From an uncultured Pelagibacteraceae bacterium (lineage in GTDB: Bacteria > Pseudomonadota > Alphaproteobacteria > Pelagibacterales > Pelagibacteraceae): a stretch of 61,403 nucleotides of DNA. The notes under the pieces are model-generated. The model did not search any database, had not been told where the DNA came from, and saw only the letters and a list, made by a program, of their open reading frames with translations. Position 1 is the first letter of the stretch. Each line of letters starts with the position of its first letter. Shown here piece after piece: positions 17,522 through 25,897 of this stretch. The position numbers and the translations under genes are program-made. The stretch covers positions 1 through 61,403 of the forward strand of contig CACFNH010000005.1 in assembly GCA_902567685.1 (NCBI GenBank). Direction: 5' to 3'.

Positions 17522-18295
17522 CTTAGGATCCATAATCCAAATTTGATTTAAAAGAGTGTTATCAGAAACAAATTTGTTTAACTTACCTTGGGATATTTTT
17601 TCAATCATTTCTTTTTTCTTTCCTGAATTTAGAAGTTCTGCTTTAATAATTTCCAATTCTTTTTCCAAAATTTCTTTTTTTAAATCGTTCTTGTCTATAG
17701 ATAAAGGGTTAGAGGCAGCCACATGCATAGCAAGTTTATTTCCCACATCTTCATTTTTGCCAATAGCAATATTTTTTATTTTTACCACTGATATAATTTT
17801 TCCTATATTTTTTTCAACAGCTCCATGAACATAGTAAAAATTGTTTCCTTCTTTTTTGTCAAAATATTTAGCTCTTCTTAAAGTAATTTTTTCTCCAATC
17901 TTTGAAATTAAATCTGTTAAATTCTCTTTAACGCTAATATTATTTTTCATATTTGCACTATTAATTTTGTCCAAATTCCCCTTATGGTTAAAATTAATCT
18001 CAGAAATTTCTTTAGAAAAAGAAATGAAATCTTTATTTTTAGCAACAAAATCCGTTTCACTGTTAATTTCTATAATTGAGACCTCTCCGTCTTTGTCATG
18101 AGCTAAAACTAAACCTTCAGAAGCAACTCTACTCATTTTTTTTGAAGCCTTAGCAATTCCTTTTTTTCTCAAAAATTCTACTGACTTTTCTAGATCTCCT
18201 CCATTTTCATCTATGGCTAACTTACAATCTTTAAAACCTACTCCTGTTAGTTCTCTGAGTTTTTTTATATTTTCCAATATTTCTTTATTTGTCAT
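17507..18295 (-). CDS. tsf: Elongation factor Ts, interrupted near the 3' end by a one-base excess
   Basis: Nucleotide exchange factor for EF-Tu. The uninterrupted frame gives 262 residues with the N-terminal UBA-like domain (LRELTGVGFKDCKLAIDENG), the EF-Tu-contacting SETDFVAKN motif, and LAMHVAASNPLSI. It ends abnormally in MDPKKKSP, whereas EF-Ts proteins continue for about 25-30 more residues. The missing tail is encoded immediately downstream in another frame after an A7 run. EF-Ts is important for growth, so a functional full-length product is likely in the cell. rpsB lies 22 bases upstream. Confidence 0.93.
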   Translation of the reverse strand: MTNKEILENIKKLRELTGVGFKDCKLAIDENGGDLEKSVEFLRKKGIAKASKKMSRVASEGLVLAHDKDGEVSIIEINSETDFVAKNKDFISFSKEISEINFNHKGNLDKINSANMKNNISVKENLTDLISKIGEKITLRRAKYFDKKEGNNFYYVHGAVEKNIGKIISVVKIKNIAIGKNEDVGNKLAMHVAASNPLSIDKNDLKKEILEKELEIIKAELLNSGKKKEMIEKISQGKLNKFVSDNTLLNQIWIMDPKKKSP

Positions 18296-18317
18296 GAAAT
18301 TTTAAAAGATTTTCAAT

Positions 18318-19085
18318 CTAATTAGTTTTTTTCTTTTCTTTTGAGATATCTTTTTTTGTAGGTTTTTTTTCTTCTTTACTTTTATCTTCCTGCTTTTGAA
18401 TATTTTTTGATGCATCTATAATTGTATTCTTTAAGAGATCACAATATAAATTTATAGACCTTCTTGCGTCATCATTTCCAGGTATTGGAAATTGAATATT
18501 AGTAGGATCTGAGTTTGTATCAAGTATTGCCACTATTGGTATTTTTAATTTAATAGCTTCTTTAACTGCTAATGACTCAATATTTGTATCAATTATAAAA
18601 ATCATATCTGGAATTTTTTTCATATCTACAATACCTCCTAGAGATCTTTGTAACTTGTCTCTCTCTTTACCAAGCTTTAAAATCTCCTTTTTTGTAAAAC
18701 CAATATCATCTTTGGATAATTGTTCGTTGAGAAGTTTCATTCTCTTAATTGAGTTTTGGATTGTGTTCCAGTTGGTTAGCATTCCCCCCAACCATCTGTA
18801 ATTAACAAAAAATTGTCCTGTGTCTTTTGCCAAAGTACTTATTTGCTCTGAAGCTTGTTTTTTTGTAGAAACAAGCAAAATTTTACCTCCTTTTGAAACA
18901 CATTTATGTATCTCAGATAGCGCATTTTTTAAAAAAGTTACTGTTTGAGTTAAATCAATAATGTGTATGGAATTTTTGTCTCCAAAAATATATTCCTTCA
19001 TTTTTGGATTCCATCTTAGAGTTTTGTGTCCAAGATGTACCCCTGCTTCTAAAAGTTGTTTTATATTTACTTCAGGTATTCTCAT
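18318..19085 (-). CDS. rpsB: Small ribosomal subunit protein S2
   Basis: Protein S2 of the 30S subunit, 255 residues. Motifs: LLEAGVHLGHKTLRWNPKMK, RWLGGMLTNWNTI, PDMIFIIDTNIESLAVKEA, and GNDDARRSINLYCDLLKNTI. The last 35 residues form a lysine- and glutamate-rich tail without family similarity. It is the first gene of the rpsB-tsf-frr-uppS-cdsA-dxr-bamA run, and a folded leader and promoter lie directly upstream. Confidence 0.97.
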   Translation of the reverse strand: MRIPEVNIKQLLEAGVHLGHKTLRWNPKMKEYIFGDKNSIHIIDLTQTVTFLKNALSEIHKCVSKGGKILLVSTKKQASEQISTLAKDTGQFFVNYRWLGGMLTNWNTIQNSIKRMKLLNEQLSKDDIGFTKKEILKLGKERDKLQRSLGGIVDMKKIPDMIFIIDTNIESLAVKEAIKLKIPIVAILDTNSDPTNIQFPIPGNDDARRSINLYCDLLKNTIIDASKNIQKQEDKSKEEKKPTKKDISKEKKKTN

Positions 19086-19090
19086 ATTTT

Positions 19091-19165
19091 TTCCGGTTAA
19101 TCCACCACAGCTATTCCAATTTCTGGACCGGTAGGGTGCTTACCCTTAATGCTGTGTGCGAAATT
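19091..19165 (-). ncRNA. Structured 5' leader of rpsB, probable S2 autoregulatory element
   Basis: The minus-strand leader folds into a compact multi-branch structure. An outer helix pairs CACAGC (19156-19151) with GCTGTG (19111-19106). Inside it lie a GGGT-AAGC-ACCC hairpin (19145-19134) and a CCAG-AAA-TTGG hairpin (19126-19116). CCGGT/ACCGG pairing between the interior (19131-19127) and the sequence just before the start codon (19097-19093) would make a pseudoknot over the ribosome-binding region. Seen: the complementarity. Known: S2 represses its own operon in bacteria through a leader. Inferred: that this leader is the S2 target. Confidence 0.65.
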
Positions 19166-19172
19166 AAGCTTT

Positions 19173-19200
19173 AGTATAGTTAAAATTAGAAAAAATCAAG
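19173..19200 (-). promoter_or_regulatory. Promoter for rpsB-tsf operon
   Basis: On the minus strand a -10-like TATACT (19178-19173) is preceded by a -35-like CTTGAT/TTGATT at 19200-19194 with 15-16 bases between. Transcription would begin near 19166, just before the folded rpsB leader. The -35 element lies only a few bases after the dnaE stop codon. A weak AAGC/GCTT hairpin followed by six T in the same place could also end the dnaE transcript. Confidence 0.5.
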
Positions 19201-19203
19201 CCG

Positions 19204-22200
19204 CTAAAAGCTTATTTTTTTAACATATTGCTTATTTTTTACGTTATTAAATGTAGTGAGATCAAATTTTCTAGTCTTTTCTAGCTCAAAAGCAAAACTC
19301 TTATTTTTGTCTTTAATAATAAAATTTATCTTTGTATTTCCTTTTTCTTTTAAAACTTCTTTCAATTCTTCAATATTATAGTCATGGCTTAATTCAATTG
19401 AAACATTTTCATATGGTTTTCTAATCATTTCGCTTAGGTTTAAAATTTTTCTTACATTTATTCTTTGTTGTGTATTCTCACCCAAAGGTTTATCTTTTTG
19501 AAGAGTTAAAATAAATGAAGTTGACTCTTTTAGTTTTTCTCTATTAGCAATTAAAAGTTCAGAAAAAAGGAATAACTCAAATTCAGTGCTATTATCACTA
19601 AATTTTACTATAGCAAAGGGAGTGCCTTTTGAGCTCTTTTTTTCTTGAATGGACATTATTGTGCCGGCTACTAAAGCTTCTTTGCTTTCTTTTTCTAAAA
19701 ATTCTTTAAAGGACTTAATCTGCAATTGAGAAAAAAGTTCTTTATATTCATTTAGTGGATGATCTGAGATGTAGAAACCTAAAGAATTAAATTCTTCAGC
19801 TAATAATTCTTTTTTTGTCCAAGATTCTTTTGTTTTAAAATCAAATATATCTTTTTCCGAATCATGAATACTCTCAAAAAGATTGTTCTGGTTATTTATC
19901 CTGTCCTCATTTATATTTTTTATCGTTTGTATAATTTTTGGAATAGAAAAAAATATTTTTTTTCTATTTTTTTCAATCTTGTCAAAAGCCCCTGCCTTTA
20001 CTAAACCTTCAAGTTGAAGCTTATTAACATCTTTTGGATTTACTCTTCTGATAAAATCATTAACAGATTTAAATTTTCCGCTTTTTTCTCTTTCTTTTAT
20101 TATGTTAGAAACAGCTTCAAAACCAACATTTTTAATAGCTCCTAAACCATAATGAATTTTATTTTTTCCTGCTCTAAACTCTGCAAAACAATTATTTATA
20201 CAAGGCCTAATTACATCTACTTTCAACCTTTTTAATTCTTCAACAAATTCTCTTAATTTTCCTGTGCTTGTTAATTCTGTAGACATTGTTGCTGCAATAA
20301 AGTCTTCCTTGTGATAAGTTTTTAAATAAGCAGTTTGATAAGCTATTAATGCATAAGCAGCAGCATGACTTTTGTTAAAACCATATTCAGCAAAAGGTTC
20401 AATTTTAGTAAATATAAAATTTGCTAAATCTTTTTTTATTCCATTTTTAATTGCTCCATTAATAAATCTCTCTTTTTGTCTTTCCAGCTCAGCTCTTTTC
20501 TTTTTTCCCATTGCCCTTCTTAAAATATCAGCTTCACCAGCAGTAAATCCTGCCAAGACTTGAGCTATTTGCATTACTTGTTCTTGATAAATAATTATTC
20601 CATATGTTGGTTTTAATATGTCTTCTAACTTAGGATGAATATAGTCTGGTTTTTTCAATCCATTTTTACAATCATTATAAATTGGAATATTGTTCATGGG
20701 TCCCGGCCTGTACAAAGCAACTAAAGCTATTATATCTTCAAACTTATTAGGCTTCATTTGGCGAAGCGAATCTCTTACACCAGTGCTCTCTAGTTGGAAT
20801 AGTCCTGTTGTTTCACCAGTTGATAAAAGTTTATAAACTTTTTCATCCTTAAGACTAATTTTACTTATATCTAACTTGATATATTTTTGAGCTAACATTT
20901 TTAAAGTTTTGTCGATTACCGTTAAAGTCTTTAAACCAAGAATATCAAATTTTACTAATCCTGCATTTTCAGATGAGTGCATATCAAACTGAGTTGATGG
21001 TAAAAACAAACTTGAAGCATGATCTTTGTAAAGAGGAATTTGTTCAGACAGTTTTTCTCCTGCTATAACCACTCCAGCAGCATGAGTAGCCATATTTCTG
21101 TTCAAGCCTTCCAATTTTAGAGAAAGCTCAATTAACTTTTCCACCTTTTTGTTGTTTCTTGTTTCTTCTTTAAATCTAGGTTCTCGATCTATGGATTCTT
21201 TGAGAGAAAGTGGACGAGAAGGGTCAAAAGGTATCATTTTACATATTTTATCTACATGCCCATAAGGCAAACCTAAAACTCTTCCTACATCCCTTAAAGC
21301 CATTCTTGCTTTCAACTTCCCAAAAGTGATTATGTGAGCAACACCACCTTTGTATTTTGATTTTAAATATTGGAAAACTAAGTCTCTTTTTTCCTCGCAA
21401 AAATCTATATCAAAGTCTGGCATTGAGATTCTGTCAGGATTTAAAAATCTTTCAAAAATCAGATCAAATTCAATTGGATCTAAATCTGTAATATCCAAAG
21501 AATAAGCTACTAAAGAACCTGCACCAGAACCTCGACCAGGACCAACAGGAATATTATTTTTTTTTGCCCATTTAATATAATCAGATACAATTAAAAAATA
21601 TCCAGAATAATTCATTTTAATTATAATATTTAATTCATGTAAAAGTCTATCTTGGTAAATCTTGGTAATTTTTTCTTTACTTGAAGAACTATTTTTTTTA
21701 AAAATAAAATTTTTCAATCTATTGTCTAATCCTAACTTGGCTTGAGAATCAAGCTCTTGTTCTATTGTTAAGTTTTTTTTTATTTCTATAGAAGGTAAAA
21801 TTGGATTAGATTTTTTTGGTTTAAAGTTAAATCTGTAAGGAAAATTATAATTATTTTCTAAAGCTTCTGGGATATCTTTAAAAATTTTTTTTAATTCTTC
21901 ACTTGATTTTAAAAAATGTTGGTCGCTATACCTTTTTCTTTTAGTTTCATCTATAAAATTCTTTTCTCCAATACAGACTAGAGCATCATGTGCTTCAAAA
22001 AGATCTTTATCTAAATAATAAACCTCTTGGGAAGCAATTAGTGGGATTTCCAGTTTTTTTGATAAATTAATCAAATACTTTTCATAGCTATTTTCACCCG
22101 GTTCATTATGTCTTTGTATTTCTATATAGAGTCGATCTTTAAAAATTTTTTTTAATTTGTTTAAATTTTCTTCAATTTTTTTTAATTTATTTTTTTTAAA

Positions 22201-22623
22201 TAACTCTCCAAATAAATCAAATTGATTTCCGGTTAAAATGATCAAATCTTGATTAAAATTGATTAAGTCTTCAAAATAACAATAGGGATCATTATTTTCA
22301 CTAGAGTCCAAATAGCTTTTTGAAGATAGTTTTATAAGATTTTTATAACCGAGCTCTGAGGTCGCAAAAAGCGGAATTTTTCCTAACTCTCCTTCTAATA
22401 AAAAATTTATCTGTGTTCCAATTATTGGTTGGGTTCCAGCCTTGCTTATCTTTTCAGAAAATTCTAATGCGCCACATAAGTTATAACTATCACAAATTCC
22501 TATAGATTTTATTTTTTGATCCTTACAAAGAAAGGCTAAATCATCAATTCTTACTGCACCTTCACATATTGAATATTGAGTGTGAATCTTAAAATTATTG
22601 AAGCTCTTGTTGCCATTAAGCAT
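19204..22623 (-). CDS. dnaE: DNA polymerase III subunit alpha
   Basis: The replicative polymerase, 1139 residues. It contains an N-terminal PHP domain (KIHTQYSICEGAVRIDDL onward), palm motifs GPGRGSGAGSLVAYSLDITD and PDFDIDFCEEKRD with the catalytic aspartates, the fingers region with ALYRPGPMNNIP and ATHAAGVVIAG, and a C-terminal OB-fold region. The start overlaps the lolD stop by 8 bases. Grouping with lolC-lolD ahead of dnaE is common in alphaproteobacteria. Confidence 0.97.
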   Translation of the reverse strand: MLNGNKSFNNFKIHTQYSICEGAVRIDDLAFLCKDQKIKSIGICDSYNLCGALEFSEKISKAGTQPIIGTQINFLLEGELGKIPLFATSELGYKNLIKLSSKSYLDSSENNDPYCYFEDLINFNQDLIILTGNQFDLFGELFKKNKLKKIEENLNKLKKIFKDRLYIEIQRHNEPGENSYEKYLINLSKKLEIPLIASQEVYYLDKDLFEAHDALVCIGEKNFIDETKRKRYSDQHFLKSSEELKKIFKDIPEALENNYNFPYRFNFKPKKSNPILPSIEIKKNLTIEQELDSQAKLGLDNRLKNFIFKKNSSSSKEKITKIYQDRLLHELNIIIKMNYSGYFLIVSDYIKWAKKNNIPVGPGRGSGAGSLVAYSLDITDLDPIEFDLIFERFLNPDRISMPDFDIDFCEEKRDLVFQYLKSKYKGGVAHIITFGKLKARMALRDVGRVLGLPYGHVDKICKMIPFDPSRPLSLKESIDREPRFKEETRNNKKVEKLIELSLKLEGLNRNMATHAAGVVIAGEKLSEQIPLYKDHASSLFLPSTQFDMHSSENAGLVKFDILGLKTLTVIDKTLKMLAQKYIKLDISKISLKDEKVYKLLSTGETTGLFQLESTGVRDSLRQMKPNKFEDIIALVALYRPGPMNNIPIYNDCKNGLKKPDYIHPKLEDILKPTYGIIIYQEQVMQIAQVLAGFTAGEADILRRAMGKKKRAELERQKERFINGAIKNGIKKDLANFIFTKIEPFAEYGFNKSHAAAYALIAYQTAYLKTYHKEDFIAATMSTELTSTGKLREFVEELKRLKVDVIRPCINNCFAEFRAGKNKIHYGLGAIKNVGFEAVSNIIKEREKSGKFKSVNDFIRRVNPKDVNKLQLEGLVKAGAFDKIEKNRKKIFFSIPKIIQTIKNINEDRINNQNNLFESIHDSEKDIFDFKTKESWTKKELLAEEFNSLGFYISDHPLNEYKELFSQLQIKSFKEFLEKESKEALVAGTIMSIQEKKSSKGTPFAIVKFSDNSTEFELFLFSELLIANREKLKESTSFILTLQKDKPLGENTQQRINVRKILNLSEMIRKPYENVSIELSHDYNIEELKEVLKEKGNTKINFIIKDKNKSFAFELEKTRKFDLTTFNNVKNKQYVKKISF

Positions 22624-23299
22624 TAACTCTTTTTATATTACCATTAGAAATACTCAACTTGTAATCTGCTTTGTTAGCAAGCTCTCTATTGTGGGTTGCA
22701 AAAAGAACTGCTTTTTTTAATTTTTTTAATTTGAGAAAATATGAAAATACATCTCTTGAAGTTTTGAAGTCCAAATTTCCAGTAGGCTCATCTGCTAAAA
22801 CAAGATCTGTTTCTGCTATTATTGATCTCGCAATTGCAACTCTTTGTTGTTCTCCTCCTGAAAGTTCACTAGGAAAGTGGTTTATTCTCTCAGAAAGATT
22901 TACTTGTTTTAAAATATTTTTAGCTTTCTTAAAAGAACTTTTATAATTTTCGCCACGAATTATTAGTGGCATTAGTACATTTTCGACTGTTGTAAAGTCT
23001 GAGAGTAAATTGTTATCTTGAAATATTATTGATATTTTTTCTCTTCTAATTTGATCTTTTTTGTTTTCATCAAAATTTTTAGAATCTTTACCTAAAAACA
23101 AAACTTTTCCAGCAGAAGGTTTATCTAGAAGAGAGAGTAAATGTAAAAAAGATGATTTTCCAGATCCCGATGGCCCTACAAGAGCTACCAGTTCACCTGG
23201 TTTTATTCCTAAATTAACATCTTGAAAAACTTTTATTTGACCATTTCTGTGATCAAAAATTTTTTTAAGATTTTTTACTTCTATTAAATATTTATTCAT
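22616..23299 (-). CDS. lolD: Lipoprotein-releasing ABC transporter, ATPase LolD
   Basis: ATP-binding subunit that powers release of lipoproteins from the inner membrane to the LolA carrier. The 227-residue protein has Walker A GPSGSGKSS, the signature LSGGEQQRVAIARS, Walker B LVLADEPTGNLD and the switch His in FATHNREL. It overlaps lolC by eight bases, and the pairing with a LolC/E permease decides the call over other MacB-type ATPases. Confidence 0.93.
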   Translation of the reverse strand: MNKYLIEVKNLKKIFDHRNGQIKVFQDVNLGIKPGELVALVGPSGSGKSSFLHLLSLLDKPSAGKVLFLGKDSKNFDENKKDQIRREKISIIFQDNNLLSDFTTVENVLMPLIIRGENYKSSFKKAKNILKQVNLSERINHFPSELSGGEQQRVAIARSIIAETDLVLADEPTGNLDFKTSRDVFSYFLKLKKLKKAVLFATHNRELANKADYKLSISNGNIKRVNA

Positions 23300-24521
23300 A
23301 TTTTAAAGCCTTTATTGTGTCCATTTTTGAAACAGCTTTTGCTGGAAAAAAAGATGCTAAAGCTGTGATAAAAATAGAAAAAAGAAATATAATTAAAATG
23401 GATATTGGATTTATTTCACTTGGTAATTCATCTAAAAAATAAATGTCTTCTGGAAAGATATCAAAATTAAAAGTTGAAGATATAAAAAATCTTATATCTT
23501 CAACATAAAAAGAAAAAATAACTCCTAAAATTACTCCAGCTATAGAAGCTAAACAACCAATAGTGAATCCTGTTAGAAAAAAAGATTTTGTTATTGATTT
23601 GTTGCTTAAGCCCAAAGTTTTAAAAATTGCTATTTCTTTAGTTTTATTCTTTATTAAAATTGTAAGTCCAGATATAATATTAAAAGCAGCAACAATAATT
23701 ATTAATGTAAGTATAATAAACATAATATTTCTCTCTAACTTTAATGCACCAAAAAATGATTTGTTTAAATCAGCCCAAGAATATACATAATAATTTTCAT
23801 TTATCTTTTCGATTTTCTTTTTATAAAAATCTGCCTTTAATGGGTTATCTAGTTTTATTTCCAAACTTAAATCTTTTTTAGTTTTATTAAAAAATAACAA
23901 AGAATCTTTTAAATTGAGAAAAATCACTCCTTGATCGAATTCAAAGAATCCACTACTAAAAACAGCTGCAATTTCAAAATTCTCTTGCATTGGAAAGCCT
24001 CCTAAGGGTGTGGACACAAAATTAGATGACATTAAATTTATTTTATCTCCAACAACCACTCCTAGATTAATAGCCAGTTGTTTTCCTAAAATAATTTTGC
24101 CATTTTTAAAATCTTTGAAATCACCGTCTATTAAATTATTTTTTATGAATTTAAAGTTTTCCTCTTTACTTTTTATTCCCTTTACAAAGACTCCTTTTAC
24201 TAAGTCATTTTTCATAATAACTGCTTCCCCACCAAATGACTCTGTAATTTTCAAGTTTTTATAATCTTTTTTCAATCTTGATTTAAAAGACTCATCAATA
24301 TCTGCACTATAAGGTTTAACAATTATATGTGGATTAAATCCAAGAATCTTATTAGTTAGATCGTTTCTAAAACCGTTCATAACGGACATCACTATAATTA
24401 GTATAGCAACACCCAGCATTATTCCTAAAAATGAAAAAATAGAAATTACTTTAAGAAAACCCTCTTTTTTCTTAGGTTTGAGATTCCTTGATGAAATTAA
24501 TCTTTCAACTTTATTAAACAA
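23292..24521 (-). CDS. lolC: Lipoprotein-releasing ABC transporter permease LolC/LolE
   Basis: Inner-membrane permease that extracts lipoproteins. The 409-residue protein has one N-terminal membrane segment (after FLKVISIFSFLGIMLGVA), a large periplasmic domain (about 50-260), and three C-terminal membrane segments separated by IFKTLGLSNKSI and a FFPAKAVSKMDTIKALKYE end, typical of the FtsX/LolCE family. Only one permease gene is present next to lolD, as usual in alphaproteobacteria (a single hybrid LolC/E, sometimes called LolF). Confidence 0.92.
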   Translation of the reverse strand: MFNKVERLISSRNLKPKKKEGFLKVISIFSFLGIMLGVAILIIVMSVMNGFRNDLTNKILGFNPHIIVKPYSADIDESFKSRLKKDYKNLKITESFGGEAVIMKNDLVKGVFVKGIKSKEENFKFIKNNLIDGDFKDFKNGKIILGKQLAINLGVVVGDKINLMSSNFVSTPLGGFPMQENFEIAAVFSSGFFEFDQGVIFLNLKDSLLFFNKTKKDLSLEIKLDNPLKADFYKKKIEKINENYYVYSWADLNKSFFGALKLERNIMFIILTLIIIVAAFNIISGLTILIKNKTKEIAIFKTLGLSNKSITKSFFLTGFTIGCLASIAGVILGVIFSFYVEDIRFFISSTFNFDIFPEDIYFLDELPSEINPISILIIFLFSIFITALASFFPAKAVSKMDTIKALKYE

Positions 24522-24522
24522 T

Positions 24523-25836
24523 TTAATTCTTAATTTTTTCTTTTATTTCTTTAAGACTTAATGTTTGTGTTTCGCCATTTACTTCTTTGAATTCAAATTG
24601 ATCACCCTTTGATTTAGAGCCAATGATTATTTGATATGGAACACCTATTAAGTCATGTTTTTTAAATTTTGCAGACATATTCTCATCAACATCGTCCAAC
24701 AATACGTCAATATTTTGTTTTTTTAATTCTTGATATATTTTATTAGCTTTTGTTAAGTTTTCAGTGTTGTTTTTGCTAATACTTGGAATGATTACTACAT
24801 CAAATGGAGAAACTGACTTAGGCCACTTCATAATATCTTTATTGTATTTAGCCTCAATAATTGCACCAACAAGTCTGGAAACACCAATACCATATGATCC
24901 CATCTTCACAGAATTTTTTTTACCTTCTTGAGAGTCTACCAAACAATTAAGAGGCTTAGAATATTTATCACCAAAATAAAATATATGTCCTACTTCAATA
25001 CCCTTCGTAATAATCTGATCTGATTTATTAACCGCTTTGTCAAATTCACTTTTATTAAATTTTTCATCTGTCACAGCATAAAATGAAGTTAGTTCTTTTC
25101 GCATGTTAGCTAAAGAATCGTCATTAAATTTAAATTTATCAAGTTCTATTTTAAAAATTTTTTTGTCTGCGTATATTTTACTTTCTCCAGTTTCTGCTAA
25201 GATAACAAATTCATGTGAAAGATCTCCTCCTATCGGGCCTGTGTCTGCAGCCATTGGGATTGCCTCCAAGCCTAATCTTTTAAATGTTTTGAGATAAGCA
25301 AAAAACATTTTGTTATAAGATTTTTTTGCTGAAGCTTCATCAATATCGAAAGAATAAGCATCTTTCATAAAAAATTCTCTACATCTCATAACACCAAACC
25401 TTGGTCTAACTTCATCCCTAAATTTCCATTGAATATGATAAAGCATTTGAGGAAGAGATTTGTATGACTTGACGCTAGAACGAAAAATTTCTGTTATGAG
25501 TTCTTCATTAGTTGGGCCGTATAGCATTTCTCTTCCTTGACGATCTTTTATTCTTAGCATTTCTTCACCGTAGTCGTCGTATCTGCCACTTTCTTTCCAA
25601 ATATCTGCTGATTGAATGGTTGGCATTAACATTTCCTGAGCTCCAATATTATTTTGTTCTTCTCTAACTATTTGTTCGATTTTCTTCATTATTTTAAACC
25701 CCAGAGGAAGCCAAGAATATATGCCTGCTGATGATTGCCTTATCATTCCTGTTCTAAGCATAAGTTGATGTGATTTAATTTTTGCTTCAGATGGCAAATC
25801 TTTAGTTATTGGGATAAAAAGTTTAGATAAAAACAT
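24523..25836 (-). CDS. proS: Prolyl-tRNA synthetase (short alphaproteobacterial form)
   Basis: Class II synthetase charging tRNA-Pro. The 437-residue protein has motif 1 around GFKIMKKIEQIVREE, motif 2 (FRDEVRPRFGVMRCREFFMKD) and motif 3 (GSYGIGVSRLVGAI). It lacks the roughly 180-residue editing insertion found in the E. coli enzyme, the normal state for alphaproteobacterial ProRS. A 61-base gap with a GGAGA ribosome-binding site separates it from the RNase J gene. Confidence 0.95.
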   Translation of the reverse strand: MFLSKLFIPITKDLPSEAKIKSHQLMLRTGMIRQSSAGIYSWLPLGFKIMKKIEQIVREEQNNIGAQEMLMPTIQSADIWKESGRYDDYGEEMLRIKDRQGREMLYGPTNEELITEIFRSSVKSYKSLPQMLYHIQWKFRDEVRPRFGVMRCREFFMKDAYSFDIDEASAKKSYNKMFFAYLKTFKRLGLEAIPMAADTGPIGGDLSHEFVILAETGESKIYADKKIFKIELDKFKFNDDSLANMRKELTSFYAVTDEKFNKSEFDKAVNKSDQIITKGIEVGHIFYFGDKYSKPLNCLVDSQEGKKNSVKMGSYGIGVSRLVGAIIEAKYNKDIMKWPKSVSPFDVVIIPSISKNNTENLTKANKIYQELKKQNIDVLLDDVDENMSAKFKKHDLIGVPYQIIIGSKSKGDQFEFKEVNGETQTLSLKEIKEKIKN

Positions 25837-25897
25837 TAATATTAGTTCTCCATTAAATTAAAGCAAGATTCGCTTATGAAGTAGCATATTCTCATGA

